Assembly: GCA_943788645.1 (NCBI GenBank) | Contig: CALSRC010000016.1 | Location: 43,274-107,273, forward strand | Length of the DNA: 64,000 nt | Direction: 5' to 3' | Source of the DNA: UA16 sp002292325 | GTDB taxonomy: Bacteria > Bacteroidota > Bacteroidia > Flavobacteriales_D > Sanyastnellaceae | Part shown: positions 36,785 through 45,073 of the stretch, piece after piece | Layout of the letters: each line of letters starts with the position of its first letter | Numbering within the stretch: position 1 is the stretch's first letter | Position numbers and translations under genes: made by a program | Notes under the pieces: generated by a model | Seen by the model: the letters and a program-made list of their open reading frames with translations, nothing else | Told to the model about the DNA's origin: nothing | The model's database searches: none

Positions 36785-38026
36785 ATGTCAAATCACAACA
36801 AACACAAAATTCTAAATGATCCGGTGTACGGATTCATCACGATTCAGCACGCGCTGAGCTTCGACTTAATGGATCACCCTCATGTGCAACGGCTTCGAAG
36901 AATTTCACAATTGGGACTATCCCATCTTGTCTACCCCGGGGCTGTTCATAATCGGTTTCATCACGCCATTGGCGCACTGCACTTGATGCAAGAAGCGATC
37001 ACTGTGCTCCGCGCGAAAGGAACTGAAATAAGTGATTCAGACGCTGAAGGGGCTTGTGCAGCGATCTTATTGCATGACGTAGGTCATGGGCCTTTCAGCC
37101 ATGCTTTGGAACACAGCATTGTGCAGGGAGTTCATCATGAGGACATCAGCACGCTGATCATGGCGAGACTCAACGATGAGTTCAATGGAGCGCTCGACAC
37201 AGCGATCGCTATTTTCAATGATCATCATCCCAAAAAGTTTTTGCATCAGCTCGTGTCCTCTCAACTTGACATGGACAGGATGGACTACCTCGCACGAGAC
37301 AGTTTTTATTCGGGTGTCGCAGAGGGAAGAATTGGGAGCGAACGCATCATTAAAATGCTCGCCGTCAATCAGAATGAACTGGTCGTGGAGGAAAAAGGAA
37401 TTTACTCCATCGAGAAATTTCTGATGGCACGGCGGCTCATGTATTGGCAGGTATACCTTCATCGCACAGTACTCTGCGCCGAATTCATGCTGATGTCCGC
37501 GCTGAAACGAGCCAAGGAACTAGCACAACAAGGCAAAGAAATTTTTACCACCCCAGCCCTCGGAGTGTTCATTCATGAATCATTGGATCGAGCCCAGTTT
37601 TTTGCCGACGACGCGATATTGGATCAATTTTGTCAACTGGATGACAGCGATCTGCTTTGTTCTTTGAAAGTGTGGCAACATCATGACGATTTTGTTTTAA
37701 GAGAGTTCAGCCGACGCATTATTCACCGGGATTTATTCCGAATTGAACTGCGCCCTGAGGCATTCAATTCCAATGAAATGGAACGATTGACGGCGGCCTG
37801 TGCAGAAAAGTTTGGGATCTCAATGGAGGAGGCGAAATACTTCGTGATCAACGACCGAATCGATAACAAGCTATACGAATCCGGCGGCATCACCATTCAG
37901 TTTAAGAATGGTACTACCGCCGATTTCGCTGATGCTTCAGATCAGTTAAGCCGAGAAATTTTGATGCGAACGGTTGCTAAATCTTTCGTTTGTTATCCGA
38001 AAGAAGTCGCGCAGCACGCCCTCTAG
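36785..38026 (+). CDS. HD-domain phosphohydrolase (SAMHD1-like dNTPase family)
   Basis: Protein of about 413 residues. Conserved metal-binding HD features are visible: HNRFHHAIGALHLM, then LLHDVGHGPFSHALEH with the HD pair, and DMDRMDYLARDSFYSG. This is the SAMHD1-like branch of the HD superfamily; most characterised bacterial relatives hydrolyse dNTPs, but the substrate here is not shown. ATG at 36785 (MSNHNKHKILNDPVYGF) fits the family start; ATG at 36773 would add four residues. It is divergent from porX and convergent with RNase G, with which it shares the palindromic CTAG at the 3' ends. Confidence 0.87.
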   Translation: MSNHNKHKILNDPVYGFITIQHALSFDLMDHPHVQRLRRISQLGLSHLVYPGAVHNRFHHAIGALHLMQEAITVLRAKGTEISDSDAEGACAAILLHDVGHGPFSHALEHSIVQGVHHEDISTLIMARLNDEFNGALDTAIAIFNDHHPKKFLHQLVSSQLDMDRMDYLARDSFYSGVAEGRIGSERIIKMLAVNQNELVVEEKGIYSIEKFLMARRLMYWQVYLHRTVLCAEFMLMSALKRAKELAQQGKEIFTTPALGVFIHESLDRAQFFADDAILDQFCQLDDSDLLCSLKVWQHHDDFVLREFSRRIIHRDLFRIELRPEAFNSNEMERLTAACAEKFGISMEEAKYFVINDRIDNKLYESGGITIQFKNGTTADFADASDQLSREILMRTVAKSFVCYPKEVAQHAL

Positions 38027-39570
38027 TCCAACTCTTCTCCGTCCTCGTTGTACAGATGGAATTCCAAAATCTCCATCGAAGAATTGGATTCAACATGAAT
38101 TTTGATTCCATGCGATCGTTGCCACTGTTTGAGCACACTGTTCCACCAACCTTGTTTGATGTAAGCCTCAATGATGGGATGAAGCATAATGGTCAATCGT
38201 TTGTACGAACCTTTTTCCAAGGCCTGATGGATGCCCGATTCGATCGTGTCTGTGATCAAAATTGAAGCCTGTACATTTCCTGTTCCATCGCATGTAGGAC
38301 ACTTCTCCGACGTCTTAACGTCTGCCACGGGTCGCACGCGCTGACGGGTCATCTCGACCACACCAAATCGGCTAGGAGCCAGTATGTTGTGCTTCGCCTT
38401 GTCAGGTTGCATCGCTTCTTTAATTGCTGAAGTGAGCTCCTTGTTGTGCTCTCGCTTCGCCATGTCAATGAAGTCGATGCAGATGATGCCTCCCATGTCA
38501 CGTAAACGCAGGATTCGCGCGATTTCTTTGCAGCACTCAATGTTGGTCTGAAACGCGTTCTCTTCTTGGTCTTTCGCCCCAGACTTTCGGCCTCCGCTGT
38601 TCACATCAATGACGTGCATCGCTTCGGTTTGCTCTACAATCAGGTAAGCCCCGCTTCTCAGGTTGACTTGCTTTCCAAACGCCGCTTTGATTTGGCGGTG
38701 AATGGACAAGGTGTTGAACAGATCGCGGTCCCGTGAAACTTTCACAATGTCACTCTTGTCAGAACCAATTCCCTGCAAGTACGTCTTCACCTCATCCGCA
38801 AGGCGATCATCATTGACCCGAATGCTGGTGAAATCAGACGTCAGGACATCTCGCAGGACCGCATTGGTCTTGTTCAATTCTCCCAGCACCCGCTTTCCGG
38901 GCTTTGCATTGCGCAATTTTTTGTGCATCTCGCCCCACCTCGAAACCAGGTCCTCCAAGTCTGAATGCAAATCTGCCGCTCCTTTGTCTTCGGCCACCGT
39001 GCGCACGATGATTCCGAAACCAGGCGGACGAATGCTTTGCATCAGTCTTTTTAACCGTTTCCGCTCTTCTTCTGATTTGATCCTTCCCGACAAGCTAACC
39101 TTGTCACTGAATGGAACCAAAACAATGTATCGACCAGGCAAAGTCACCTCAGCCGTTAGGCGAGGGCCCTTAGAACTTATCGGTTCCTTGGCCACCTGCA
39201 CCAAAACCAATTGCGAAGAAGAAACTTCGTCCTTGATTTTTCCTTTCTTGTCGATTTCGGGATCTTTCTTGAAATTTCCCAAATCGGGCACAGGCTGCTT
39301 GCCTTGCATAACCCGCTTGGCATACCGCTGTTGAGTTCGGTAATGCGGGCCTAAATCCAAATAATGCAGAAAGGCATCACGCTCATGTCCAACATCGACA
39401 AAAGCCGCGTTCAGACTTGGCAATACCTTCCTAACTCGGCCTAAGAATATATCTCCAACCGCATATCCCTTGTTGCCTTGATCACGGTGTAATTCAACCA
39501 GCTGACCATTTTCCAACAAGGCAATTTCCACCTCTCCTGAGACGGAATTTATGACCAATTCTTTGCTCAC
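38023..39570 (-). CDS. rng: Ribonuclease G (RNase E/G family)
   Basis: Protein of 515 residues, the size of RNase G, which processes rRNA 5' ends and decays mRNA. The N-terminal S1-like domain contains VGDIFLGRVRKVLPSLNAAFVDVG; the catalytic region contains AMHVIDVNSGG and GGIICIDFIDM, holding the metal-binding aspartates; the zinc-link CPTCDGTG follows. Compared with E. coli RNase G there is a lysine-rich insert after the S1 domain (about residues 90-125, FKKDPEIDKKGKIKDEVSSS). No RNase E-type scaffold tail is present. The stop codon shares the palindromic CTAG with the convergent HD gene. A 29-residue basic protein gene lies immediately upstream on the same strand. Confidence 0.93.
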   Translation of the reverse strand: MSKELVINSVSGEVEIALLENGQLVELHRDQGNKGYAVGDIFLGRVRKVLPSLNAAFVDVGHERDAFLHYLDLGPHYRTQQRYAKRVMQGKQPVPDLGNFKKDPEIDKKGKIKDEVSSSQLVLVQVAKEPISSKGPRLTAEVTLPGRYIVLVPFSDKVSLSGRIKSEEERKRLKRLMQSIRPPGFGIIVRTVAEDKGAADLHSDLEDLVSRWGEMHKKLRNAKPGKRVLGELNKTNAVLRDVLTSDFTSIRVNDDRLADEVKTYLQGIGSDKSDIVKVSRDRDLFNTLSIHRQIKAAFGKQVNLRSGAYLIVEQTEAMHVIDVNSGGRKSGAKDQEENAFQTNIECCKEIARILRLRDMGGIICIDFIDMAKREHNKELTSAIKEAMQPDKAKHNILAPSRFGVVEMTRQRVRPVADVKTSEKCPTCDGTGNVQASILITDTIESGIHQALEKGSYKRLTIMLHPIIEAYIKQGWWNSVLKQWQRSHGIKIHVESNSSMEILEFHLYNEDGEELD

Positions 39571-39628
39571 GCAGGAATCGGATTATCACAAAGAAGTGAC
39601 GGAGCAAGGGTTAAACCCTGGCAACCGA

Positions 39629-39718
39629 TCACTTCTTCTTGTGACGATTTTTGCGCAATCTCTTCTTCCGCTTGTGTGTCGCCATCTTGTGACGCTTGCG
39701 TTTTTTACCGCTTGGCAT
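39629..39718 (-). CDS. 29-residue basic protein resembling the AURKAIP1/COX24 (mS38-like) ribosomal domain
   Basis: A tiny frame that starts at ATG 39718 and stops at 39631-39629. The product reads MPSGKKRKRHKMATHKRK then KRLRKNRHKKK: almost entirely Lys, Arg and His. This matches the short AURKAIP1/COX24-type proteins found in Bacteroidota, related to the C-terminal basic domain of the mitochondrial small-subunit protein mS38. The position, 58 bases upstream of rng and 11 bases downstream of a TPR gene on the same strand, and the composition make it very unlikely to be chance. A ribosome-associated role is inferred, not shown. It is too short for ordinary ORF length cut-offs. Confidence 0.82.
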   Translation of the reverse strand: MPSGKKRKRHKMATHKRKKRLRKNRHKKK

Positions 39719-39729
39719 GATTCTATGAT

Positions 39730-40338
39730 TTATTCGTTTGTTCCGACTGATCCGCCGGATTCTAATCGGTTAATAAAGTCCTGAACTCGATTTGCTACAA
39801 CCGTGTCAGGAGCAAAAGGCAAGTACTCGTTGTACCGAATAATTGCCGCTTCTATTTTGCCCATTGCTTCATAGCAACGAGCCGTAAAGAACAATCCGTT
39901 CGCATAGGATGAATCTGCTTCCATTACGGCCTCAAATCCAACGACTGCCCTATCAAACGCTCCCTCTTCCATGTCCAGCAATGCCAGTTGCCACGTGGCT
40001 TCAGAATGGCCCGGCTCCAGAAGAAGCGCATCGGAAAAACGCTCCCGCGCCTTGTCCAGCTGACCGCTTTGGACACCAAAAATTCCCAGCCACACAACGG
40101 CATCTACATTGGGTGTTTCGGCTTCTGCCAAAGCGCGTAGCTCCAGAATCCCTTCCATTGGATTTTCGCCTGAAACCTTTTGAACAGCTGTTTCAACGGG
40201 GTCTACTCCAGCGGAAATGGCTTCTGTGACTTCCGGCAATACCGCCGCGTTAGAGGCTTTTCGCGGCATCCAAAGGATTATGGCTACCAAGACTGCACCC
40301 AGCCCAATCGTCAATGCTATTCCCGTGGTGCGGCTCAT
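39730..40338 (-). CDS. Membrane-anchored TPR protein of unknown function
   Basis: Protein of 202 residues. A single N-terminal membrane helix or uncleaved signal (TGIALTIGLGAVLVAIILWM) is followed by three tetratricopeptide-like helix pairs: VDAVVWLGIFGVQSGQLDKARERFSDALLLEPGH, SEATWQLALLDMEEGAFDRAVVGFEAVMEADSSY and NGLFFTARCYEAMGKIEAAIIRYNEYL. Such TPR proteins act as periplasmic protein-binding scaffolds; the partner is not evident. It lies between HU and the 29-residue basic protein on the same strand. ATG at 40338, 4 bases after the HU stop. Confidence 0.8.
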   Translation of the reverse strand: MSRTTGIALTIGLGAVLVAIILWMPRKASNAAVLPEVTEAISAGVDPVETAVQKVSGENPMEGILELRALAEAETPNVDAVVWLGIFGVQSGQLDKARERFSDALLLEPGHSEATWQLALLDMEEGAFDRAVVGFEAVMEADSSYANGLFFTARCYEAMGKIEAAIIRYNEYLPFAPDTVVANRVQDFINRLESGGSVGTNE

Positions 40339-40342
40339 CAGC

Positions 40343-40633
40343 TTAGTCTACTTTGACCTGCGTCTTGACATTCTCTACAAATTCCTTTGCAGGCTTGAAT
40401 GCTGGAATGTTGTGAGCGGGGATTTGAATCGACTTCTTGGCCAAAATATTTCGACCAGTTTTCGCCGCCCGGGTCTTCACCACGAAACTTCCGAATCCTC
40501 GCAGATAAACATTCTCTCCCCCCTCGAGGCTATCTCGCACCGAACGCATGAACGCCTCGACTGTAGATTGCACATCGTGTTTTTCCATACCGGTTTCCTC
40601 GGTAATCCTGTTGACGATATCCGCTTTGGTCAT
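40343..40633 (-). CDS. HU/IHF-family DNA-binding protein
   Basis: Protein of 96 residues of the HU/IHF family, nucleoid-associated dimeric DNA-bending proteins. The start MTKADIVNRITEETG at 40633 is the standard one; the longer frame to 40690 is a leader. The arm region GFGSFVVKTRAAKTGRN and the flank IPAHNIPAFKPAKEFVENV carry the DNA-wrapping Pro at the ribbon tip (IPAFKP). HU versus IHF-like cannot be settled from sequence alone. A TATTTTTG promoter element and a short GC hairpin lie in its 5' region. It is divergent from mutY and heads a run with TPR, the 29-residue protein and rng. Confidence 0.92.
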   Translation of the reverse strand: MTKADIVNRITEETGMEKHDVQSTVEAFMRSVRDSLEGGENVYLRGFGSFVVKTRAAKTGRNILAKKSIQIPAHNIPAFKPAKEFVENVKTQVKVD

Positions 40634-40687
40634 CTTGATTAGTAGGTTTGTCTGATTAAAAGTGTCCAACCCCTTGAAACGGGGGTG

Positions 40688-40695
40688 CAAAAATA
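40688..40695 (-). promoter_or_regulatory. Bacteroidota -7 promoter element for HU
   Basis: Read on the minus strand this is TATTTTTG, an exact match to TAnnTTTG. Transcription would start near 40681, giving a leader of about 48 bases before the HU start at 40633. The leader holds a hairpin CCCC (40670-40673) / GGGG (40681-40684). The -33 box is not clear. Confidence 0.5.
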
Positions 40696-40724
40696 GGGCT
40701 ATTCCGTTGAAAACGAAAAAGGTG

Positions 40725-41834
40725 ATGCAAGAGAAATCGGTAATGATTCAGAAAAAAGATTGGATCGTTGGACGCAGGCTTCTTTTAGAGTGGTTTGAAG
40801 TCCACCAACGGGCGCTTCCATGGCGCGAAAATCCTACACCGTATGCGACTTGGTTGTGCGAAATCATCATGCAGCAAACACGCATTGATCAGGGCCTGCG
40901 CTATTGGAATGAGTTTCTGACCATTTGGCCGGATGTGCAGCGTTTGGCTGCAGCTCCCCTGGACGATATTTTGAAAGCTTGGCAAGGATTGGGGTATTAC
41001 AGCAGAGCACGCAACTTGCACCGGGCCGCTCGAATCATCGCATCCGATCGGAAGGGGAAATTCCCCACCAATGCAGCCGAATGGAGAACCATGCCCGGTG
41101 TGGGTCCATACACTGCGGCGGCCATTTCCTCCATCTGTTTAGGCGAGCGCGTCGCCGCAATCGACGGGAATGTTCTGCGCGTAATAAGCCGGCTGCTGGG
41201 AATCGAAGAGCCCATCGATCGCCCGGCGGGAAGAAAACAGATCGAGGCGTTTTCCGATGAATGGCTGGACGATATAGACCCCGGCAAACACAATGAGGCT
41301 GTGATGGAGTTAGGCGCGACCGTGTGCACACCTCGCGCACCTCAATGTTCAGAATGCCCACTTGCAAGCATCTGCAAAAGTGACCAAGCCAACGTCGGGT
41401 CCACGCCTTCAATTCCTCGAAAGGCAGGCAAAACCAAAGTCCAAAACATGAACCTTACCTTCCATGTTGTAACCGACGGCCAGCATATTTGGATGCGCCA
41501 GCGACCAGAAAACGGCGTCTGGGGAGGACTTTGGGAGTTCCCCTCCCATGTTGAATCGGATGGCGACGAATACACCTCTCCACCGCTTCCACCCCGCGAA
41601 ATGGGGGCCGCAACCGTTTCAAGTCAAGGCATGTGGGGCCAATCGTTCGAGCACATCCTAAGCCATCGTCGCATCACGTGCCGGTTTTGGCTTTGGAAAC
41701 CGAGCGCAGGATTCCACCCGGATGAAGGGCGTTGGCTACCTTGGAGAGAGGCCCATAAACTCGCCATACCGAGGGCTCTTGACAGATTTTGGCTCGATCT
41801 TGAAAAATCGCAATCTACAAATTCGCCACACTAA
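40725..41834 (+). CDS. mutY: A/G-specific adenine glycosylase MutY
   Basis: Protein of about 369 residues that removes adenine opposite 8-oxoguanine. The HhH-GPD domain shows ALPWRENPTPYATWLCEIIMQQTR (catalytic Glu region), the hairpin MPGVGPYTAAAISSICLGERVAAIDGNV with the catalytic Asp, and the [4Fe-4S] cluster cysteines CTPRAPQCSECPLASIC in C-x6-C-x2-C-x5-C spacing. A C-terminal NUDIX-like 8-oxoG-sensing domain (FHVVTDGQHIWMRQRPENGVWGGLWEFP) follows. ATG at 40725 is used; ATG at 40743 is an alternative, and upstream codons in this frame are not family-like. It is 24 bases before ssb and divergent from HU. Confidence 0.94.
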   Translation: MQEKSVMIQKKDWIVGRRLLLEWFEVHQRALPWRENPTPYATWLCEIIMQQTRIDQGLRYWNEFLTIWPDVQRLAAAPLDDILKAWQGLGYYSRARNLHRAARIIASDRKGKFPTNAAEWRTMPGVGPYTAAAISSICLGERVAAIDGNVLRVISRLLGIEEPIDRPAGRKQIEAFSDEWLDDIDPGKHNEAVMELGATVCTPRAPQCSECPLASICKSDQANVGSTPSIPRKAGKTKVQNMNLTFHVVTDGQHIWMRQRPENGVWGGLWEFPSHVESDGDEYTSPPLPPREMGAATVSSQGMWGQSFEHILSHRRITCRFWLWKPSAGFHPDEGRWLPWREAHKLAIPRALDRFWLDLEKSQSTNSPH

Positions 41835-41858
41835 CCTGGGTTCAATTACTTTTGATGT

Positions 41859-42329
41859 ATGGCAGGAGTAAATAAAGCAGTTTTGATTGGAAATCTGGGC
41901 AAAGACCCGGAAATGCGTTACACACCCAATGGAGTACCTGTGTGTTCGTTTCCTATGGCAACATCTGACACGTACAAGGATCGGAATACCGGCGAGCGAA
42001 TTACCCAAACCGAATGGCACAACATTGTCATTTGGCGAGGCATGGCTGAAACCGCCGAAAAGTATCTAAGCAAAGGCTCACAAGTCTACATTGAGGGGAA
42101 GATCAAAACCCGTTCATGGGAAGATCAGCAGGGCCAAAAAAGATACACAACTGAAATTGTAGCCGATGTCATGCAGCTTCTTGACCGGCCGGGGAATTCC
42201 CCCTCACGTCAAGCCGAGGCAACGCAAGAAACCGCGACCACTCAGCCCGTGGCAGCCAATCCAGCCCCAGCCTCTTCTCCCGTGGCCCCTGAATCCAAAC
42301 CTGGAGACGCTAGCGACCTCCCCTTTTAA
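41859..42329 (+). CDS. ssb: Single-stranded DNA-binding protein
   Basis: Protein of 156 residues. The OB fold is plain: NKAVLIGNLGKDPEMRYTPNG, FPMATSDTYKDRNTGERITQTEWHNIVIWR and KGSQVYIEGKIKTRSWEDQQG. After a low-complexity Gln/Ala/Pro linker the protein ends in the acidic tip GDASDLPF, which recruits repair and replication partners. It lies between mutY and gldE on the same strand, the usual setting in Bacteroidota. Confidence 0.96.
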   Translation: MAGVNKAVLIGNLGKDPEMRYTPNGVPVCSFPMATSDTYKDRNTGERITQTEWHNIVIWRGMAETAEKYLSKGSQVYIEGKIKTRSWEDQQGQKRYTTEIVADVMQLLDRPGNSPSRQAEATQETATTQPVAANPAPASSPVAPESKPGDASDLPF

Positions 42330-42343
42330 ACCGGATTAATTCA

Positions 42344-43702
42344 GTGCCTTTCCTTTCAGCGGCGTTTCTGTTTGTGCAACACTCGGATGGTCTGACTTCT
42401 GTCACTCCTTTCATCATCATTGCTTTGTTGCTCGTTTTCAGCGCCTTAATATCGGGATCTGAAGTCGCGTATTTCGGTCTCACTCCTGCAGACTTACTGG
42501 ACTTGGAAACACGCGTAGAATCTGAACAGTCCCAAGCTGCTCAGCGCGTAATCGAACTCATAAAGCGGCCCGATTCCGACCGAGCTCCCCGCCATTTATT
42601 GGCGACTATTTTGGTCCTGAACAACTTGGTCAACATTGTCATCATCTTGATTTCCACGGTGGTAATGGAGCGTCTTTTCCCAGCTGTCGAGCTGGAACCT
42701 TGGGTCTATTGGACCTTGCACGTGGGGGCCGTCACTTTTTTAATCGTGCTTTTCGGTGAAGTTGTTCCAAAGGTGTACGCTACAAACCATCGTGTGCAGT
42801 TTGCACAAACCATGTCCGGGCCACTTTTATTGGGAAGAAAGGTTTTGACCCCTGTATGGAAACCACTTGTTCGCCTGGGGAATTGGGTGGAAAAAACTGT
42901 TGCCGTTCCCAATGCTGATGTTTCAGCTGCCGACCTCGAGCAGGCATTGCACTTAACCGCCGATCATGAGCGCACGGATGATGAACAGCGCATACTGGAA
43001 AGCATCGCGGCTTTGGGAACGAAGGATGCCAAGCAAGTCATGACCGCCCGAACGGATATGGAATCCATTAGTTCTGACGAATCATGGGAACAACTTCGAG
43101 CTCAGATCATTGAGTCAGGATTTTCTAGGATCCCCGTTCACAGTGGTTCCCAAGACGAAATTCAAGGCGTACTGCACATCAAAGATCTACTCCCCCAAAT
43201 TGGAGAACCGGAAGTTGACTGGATGACACTTATTCGCCCGGTTTATTACGTCCCGGAAAACAAAAAAATCGATGACCTGATGCGCGAGTTTCAGGAACGT
43301 AAAACCCACATCGCCATTGTGGTGGATGAATACGGAGGAACCAGCGGCATCATTTCGCTGGAGGACATCATGGAGGAAATTGTTGGTGAAATCTCCGACG
43401 AGTTTGATGCCGAAGAAGTCGCTTATTCTCGGCTTGATGATCGCACGTTCATCATTGAAGCCAAAACGGCGTTGATTGACGTCTACCGAATTCTTGATAT
43501 TTCCGACGAGGAGTGGGAGGCCGTCAAGGGCGAAAGCGATACGTTGGGAGGGTTCATCACTGAGCAGTCAGGTCGGATTTTACGAAACGGAGAAAGCCTC
43601 GAATTCAAGGGGATTCAATTGAAAATTGATGCTGCAACTCCCCGCAAGTTGCTCCGCATCAAATTGACGCTTCCTGAAAAACCTCCTTTGAATGAAGGCT
43701 AG
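42344..43702 (+). CDS. gldE: GldE, membrane DUF21-CBS-CorC_HlyC protein linked to gliding
   Basis: Protein of 452 residues. The N-terminal DUF21 membrane domain has about four helices (FIIIALLLVFSALISGSEVAYFGL, VNIVIILISTVV, AVTFLIVLFGEVVPKVYA). Two CBS domains follow (VMTARTDMESI... and RPVYYVPENKKIDDLMREF...VVDEYGGTSGIISLEDIMEEIVG), then a CorC_HlyC tail. The family includes magnesium and cobalt efflux proteins. The gene is called gldE because gldD overlaps its 3' end by 11 bases, the diagnostic pairing in gliding Bacteroidota, and because ssb and mutY precede it. Start is GTG at 42344. Confidence 0.88.
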   Translation: MPFLSAAFLFVQHSDGLTSVTPFIIIALLLVFSALISGSEVAYFGLTPADLLDLETRVESEQSQAAQRVIELIKRPDSDRAPRHLLATILVLNNLVNIVIILISTVVMERLFPAVELEPWVYWTLHVGAVTFLIVLFGEVVPKVYATNHRVQFAQTMSGPLLLGRKVLTPVWKPLVRLGNWVEKTVAVPNADVSAADLEQALHLTADHERTDDEQRILESIAALGTKDAKQVMTARTDMESISSDESWEQLRAQIIESGFSRIPVHSGSQDEIQGVLHIKDLLPQIGEPEVDWMTLIRPVYYVPENKKIDDLMREFQERKTHIAIVVDEYGGTSGIISLEDIMEEIVGEISDEFDAEEVAYSRLDDRTFIIEAKTALIDVYRILDISDEEWEAVKGESDTLGGFITEQSGRILRNGESLEFKGIQLKIDAATPRKLLRIKLTLPEKPPLNEG

Positions 43703-44303
43703 ATTCAACGGCGCGGCCTTCACTGCTGTTTGCATGGTCGCATGCCTTCTGGGATGCTCTGAACCGGTGGTTCCAAAACCGCAAGGATACCCCCGTTTGG
43801 AATTCCCTGCATTCAACTACACCCCTTACTCTCACCCATGCGGAATAGCGTTTGAAGTACCTGATTATGGGAAAATAGAGCGAATTGAGCGAGCAGGTGA
43901 TTCATCCGAAGCATGCTGGTTCAACTGTTCCCTGCCACGGTTTTCAGCCAAAATCCATTGTACGTATATGCCCCTGAGCAGTCCCGCAGATTTGACTGAA
44001 TATGCCAACGACGCACATCAGATGGTATTCTCCCACGAATTAAAGGCTTCCGGCATTGAAACACGAGCTTTCAGTTTCCCAGACCACGCTGTAAGCGGAT
44101 TGCTGTTCAGATTGAGCGGCCCAGTGGCCAGCCCGGTTCAGTTTTTTGCAACGGATAGCATCAGGCACTTTCTGAGAGGCAGCCTCTACTTTGACCACTC
44201 ACCGAACCCCGACAGCCTTCAACCCTCGCTCGAACATGTAAAGCATGACATCGTGCACTTGATTGAAACGCTTGAGTGGACTAACACCAACTCCATCCCA
44301 TGA
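43692..44303 (+). CDS. gldD: GldD, gliding motility lipoprotein
   Basis: Lipoprotein of 203 residues with lipobox LLGC (Cys about 22), then the GldD signature PKPQGYPRLEFPAFNY. Other family stretches are CWFNCSLPRFSAKIHCTYMPLSS and TDSIRHFLRGSLYFDHSPNPDS. GldD is required for gliding in flavobacteria and affects T9SS function; its biochemical role is unknown. It overlaps gldE by 11 bases at the start and coaX by 4 bases (ATGA) at the end, a tightly coupled set. Confidence 0.92.
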   Translation: MKARFNGAAFTAVCMVACLLGCSEPVVPKPQGYPRLEFPAFNYTPYSHPCGIAFEVPDYGKIERIERAGDSSEACWFNCSLPRFSAKIHCTYMPLSSPADLTEYANDAHQMVFSHELKASGIETRAFSFPDHAVSGLLFRLSGPVASPVQFFATDSIRHFLRGSLYFDHSPNPDSLQPSLEHVKHDIVHLIETLEWTNTNSIP

Positions 44304-45073
44304 AAACAACGTGGATTTTGGACGTTGGAAACACACGCACCAAGTTAGCTGTGTTCAACGAAGGCGAATTAACATCGCTCGCATCCGATCATGAAGCCTG
44401 GGAGCAAGCTCAATCGGTGTCACTGGATCACCTCCCGCCATCCGTTCTCGTCGCGGCAACTGGAAACATCACAGAACAGTGGTCGAATTGGATTCAGCGC
44501 TGGTCGGACTCGAAGTTTGCGGAGCGATTGATTCACCTCAAGTCAGCCGCGGATGTTCCCATGACCATGGCCTATGAGTCTCCCGAAACCTTGGGATTGG
44601 ATCGACTCGCAAATGCTTTTGCCGTAGCAGCCGTTGACGCCAGCACCCCCTGGCTCGTCTTGGATATTGGAACGTGCATTACAGCGGATTTGATACAGGA
44701 CGGACAGTTCTGTGGAGGCTCCATCGCTCCAGGCATTGACTTGCGCTTGAAATCAATGTATGCTGGAACTGCTCATCTCCCTTATCCAGAAAACTGGCGA
44801 GCACAGGCAGAGCAGGGCGTTGCATTGCACCTCGGAAATGATACAGAAAGTTCTCTACTCGCCGGAGCACTCGGGGGCGTTCATGCCGAAATCGAACATC
44901 GAATGAAGGCTTTTCAATCAGAATTTTCAGAATTGCGCGTTGCATTAACCGGAGGCGACGCAAAATACTTGGAACTCCAGGATGACTTGTCGATTTTTGC
45001 CGACTCAAACTTGACTTGGAAGGGATATTACCATTTGCACAATAGCATCATAAACCATGACCCAACCTCTTAA
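44300..45073 (+). CDS. coaX: Type III pantothenate kinase
   Basis: Protein of 257 residues that phosphorylates pantothenate in the first step of coenzyme A synthesis. The ASKHA-fold marks are visible: phosphate-1 loop WILDVGNTRTKLAVF, GLDRLANAFAVA (substrate site), and phosphate-2 loop WLVLDIGTCITADLI with the catalytic Asp region, then GGSIAPGIDLRLKSMY. Type III is the usual form in Bacteroidota. The start overlaps the gldD stop. The 3' end overlaps the next gene by 17 bases. Confidence 0.94.
   Translation: MKTTWILDVGNTRTKLAVFNEGELTSLASDHEAWEQAQSVSLDHLPPSVLVAATGNITEQWSNWIQRWSDSKFAERLIHLKSAADVPMTMAYESPETLGLDRLANAFAVAAVDASTPWLVLDIGTCITADLIQDGQFCGGSIAPGIDLRLKSMYAGTAHLPYPENWRAQAEQGVALHLGNDTESSLLAGALGGVHAEIEHRMKAFQSEFSELRVALTGGDAKYLELQDDLSIFADSNLTWKGYYHLHNSIINHDPTS

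Noticed and set aside
39551..39784. 77-codon rightward frame over the small basic gene
   Set aside because: It runs across the rng start and the tiny gene on the opposite strand, and its product has no recognisable features.
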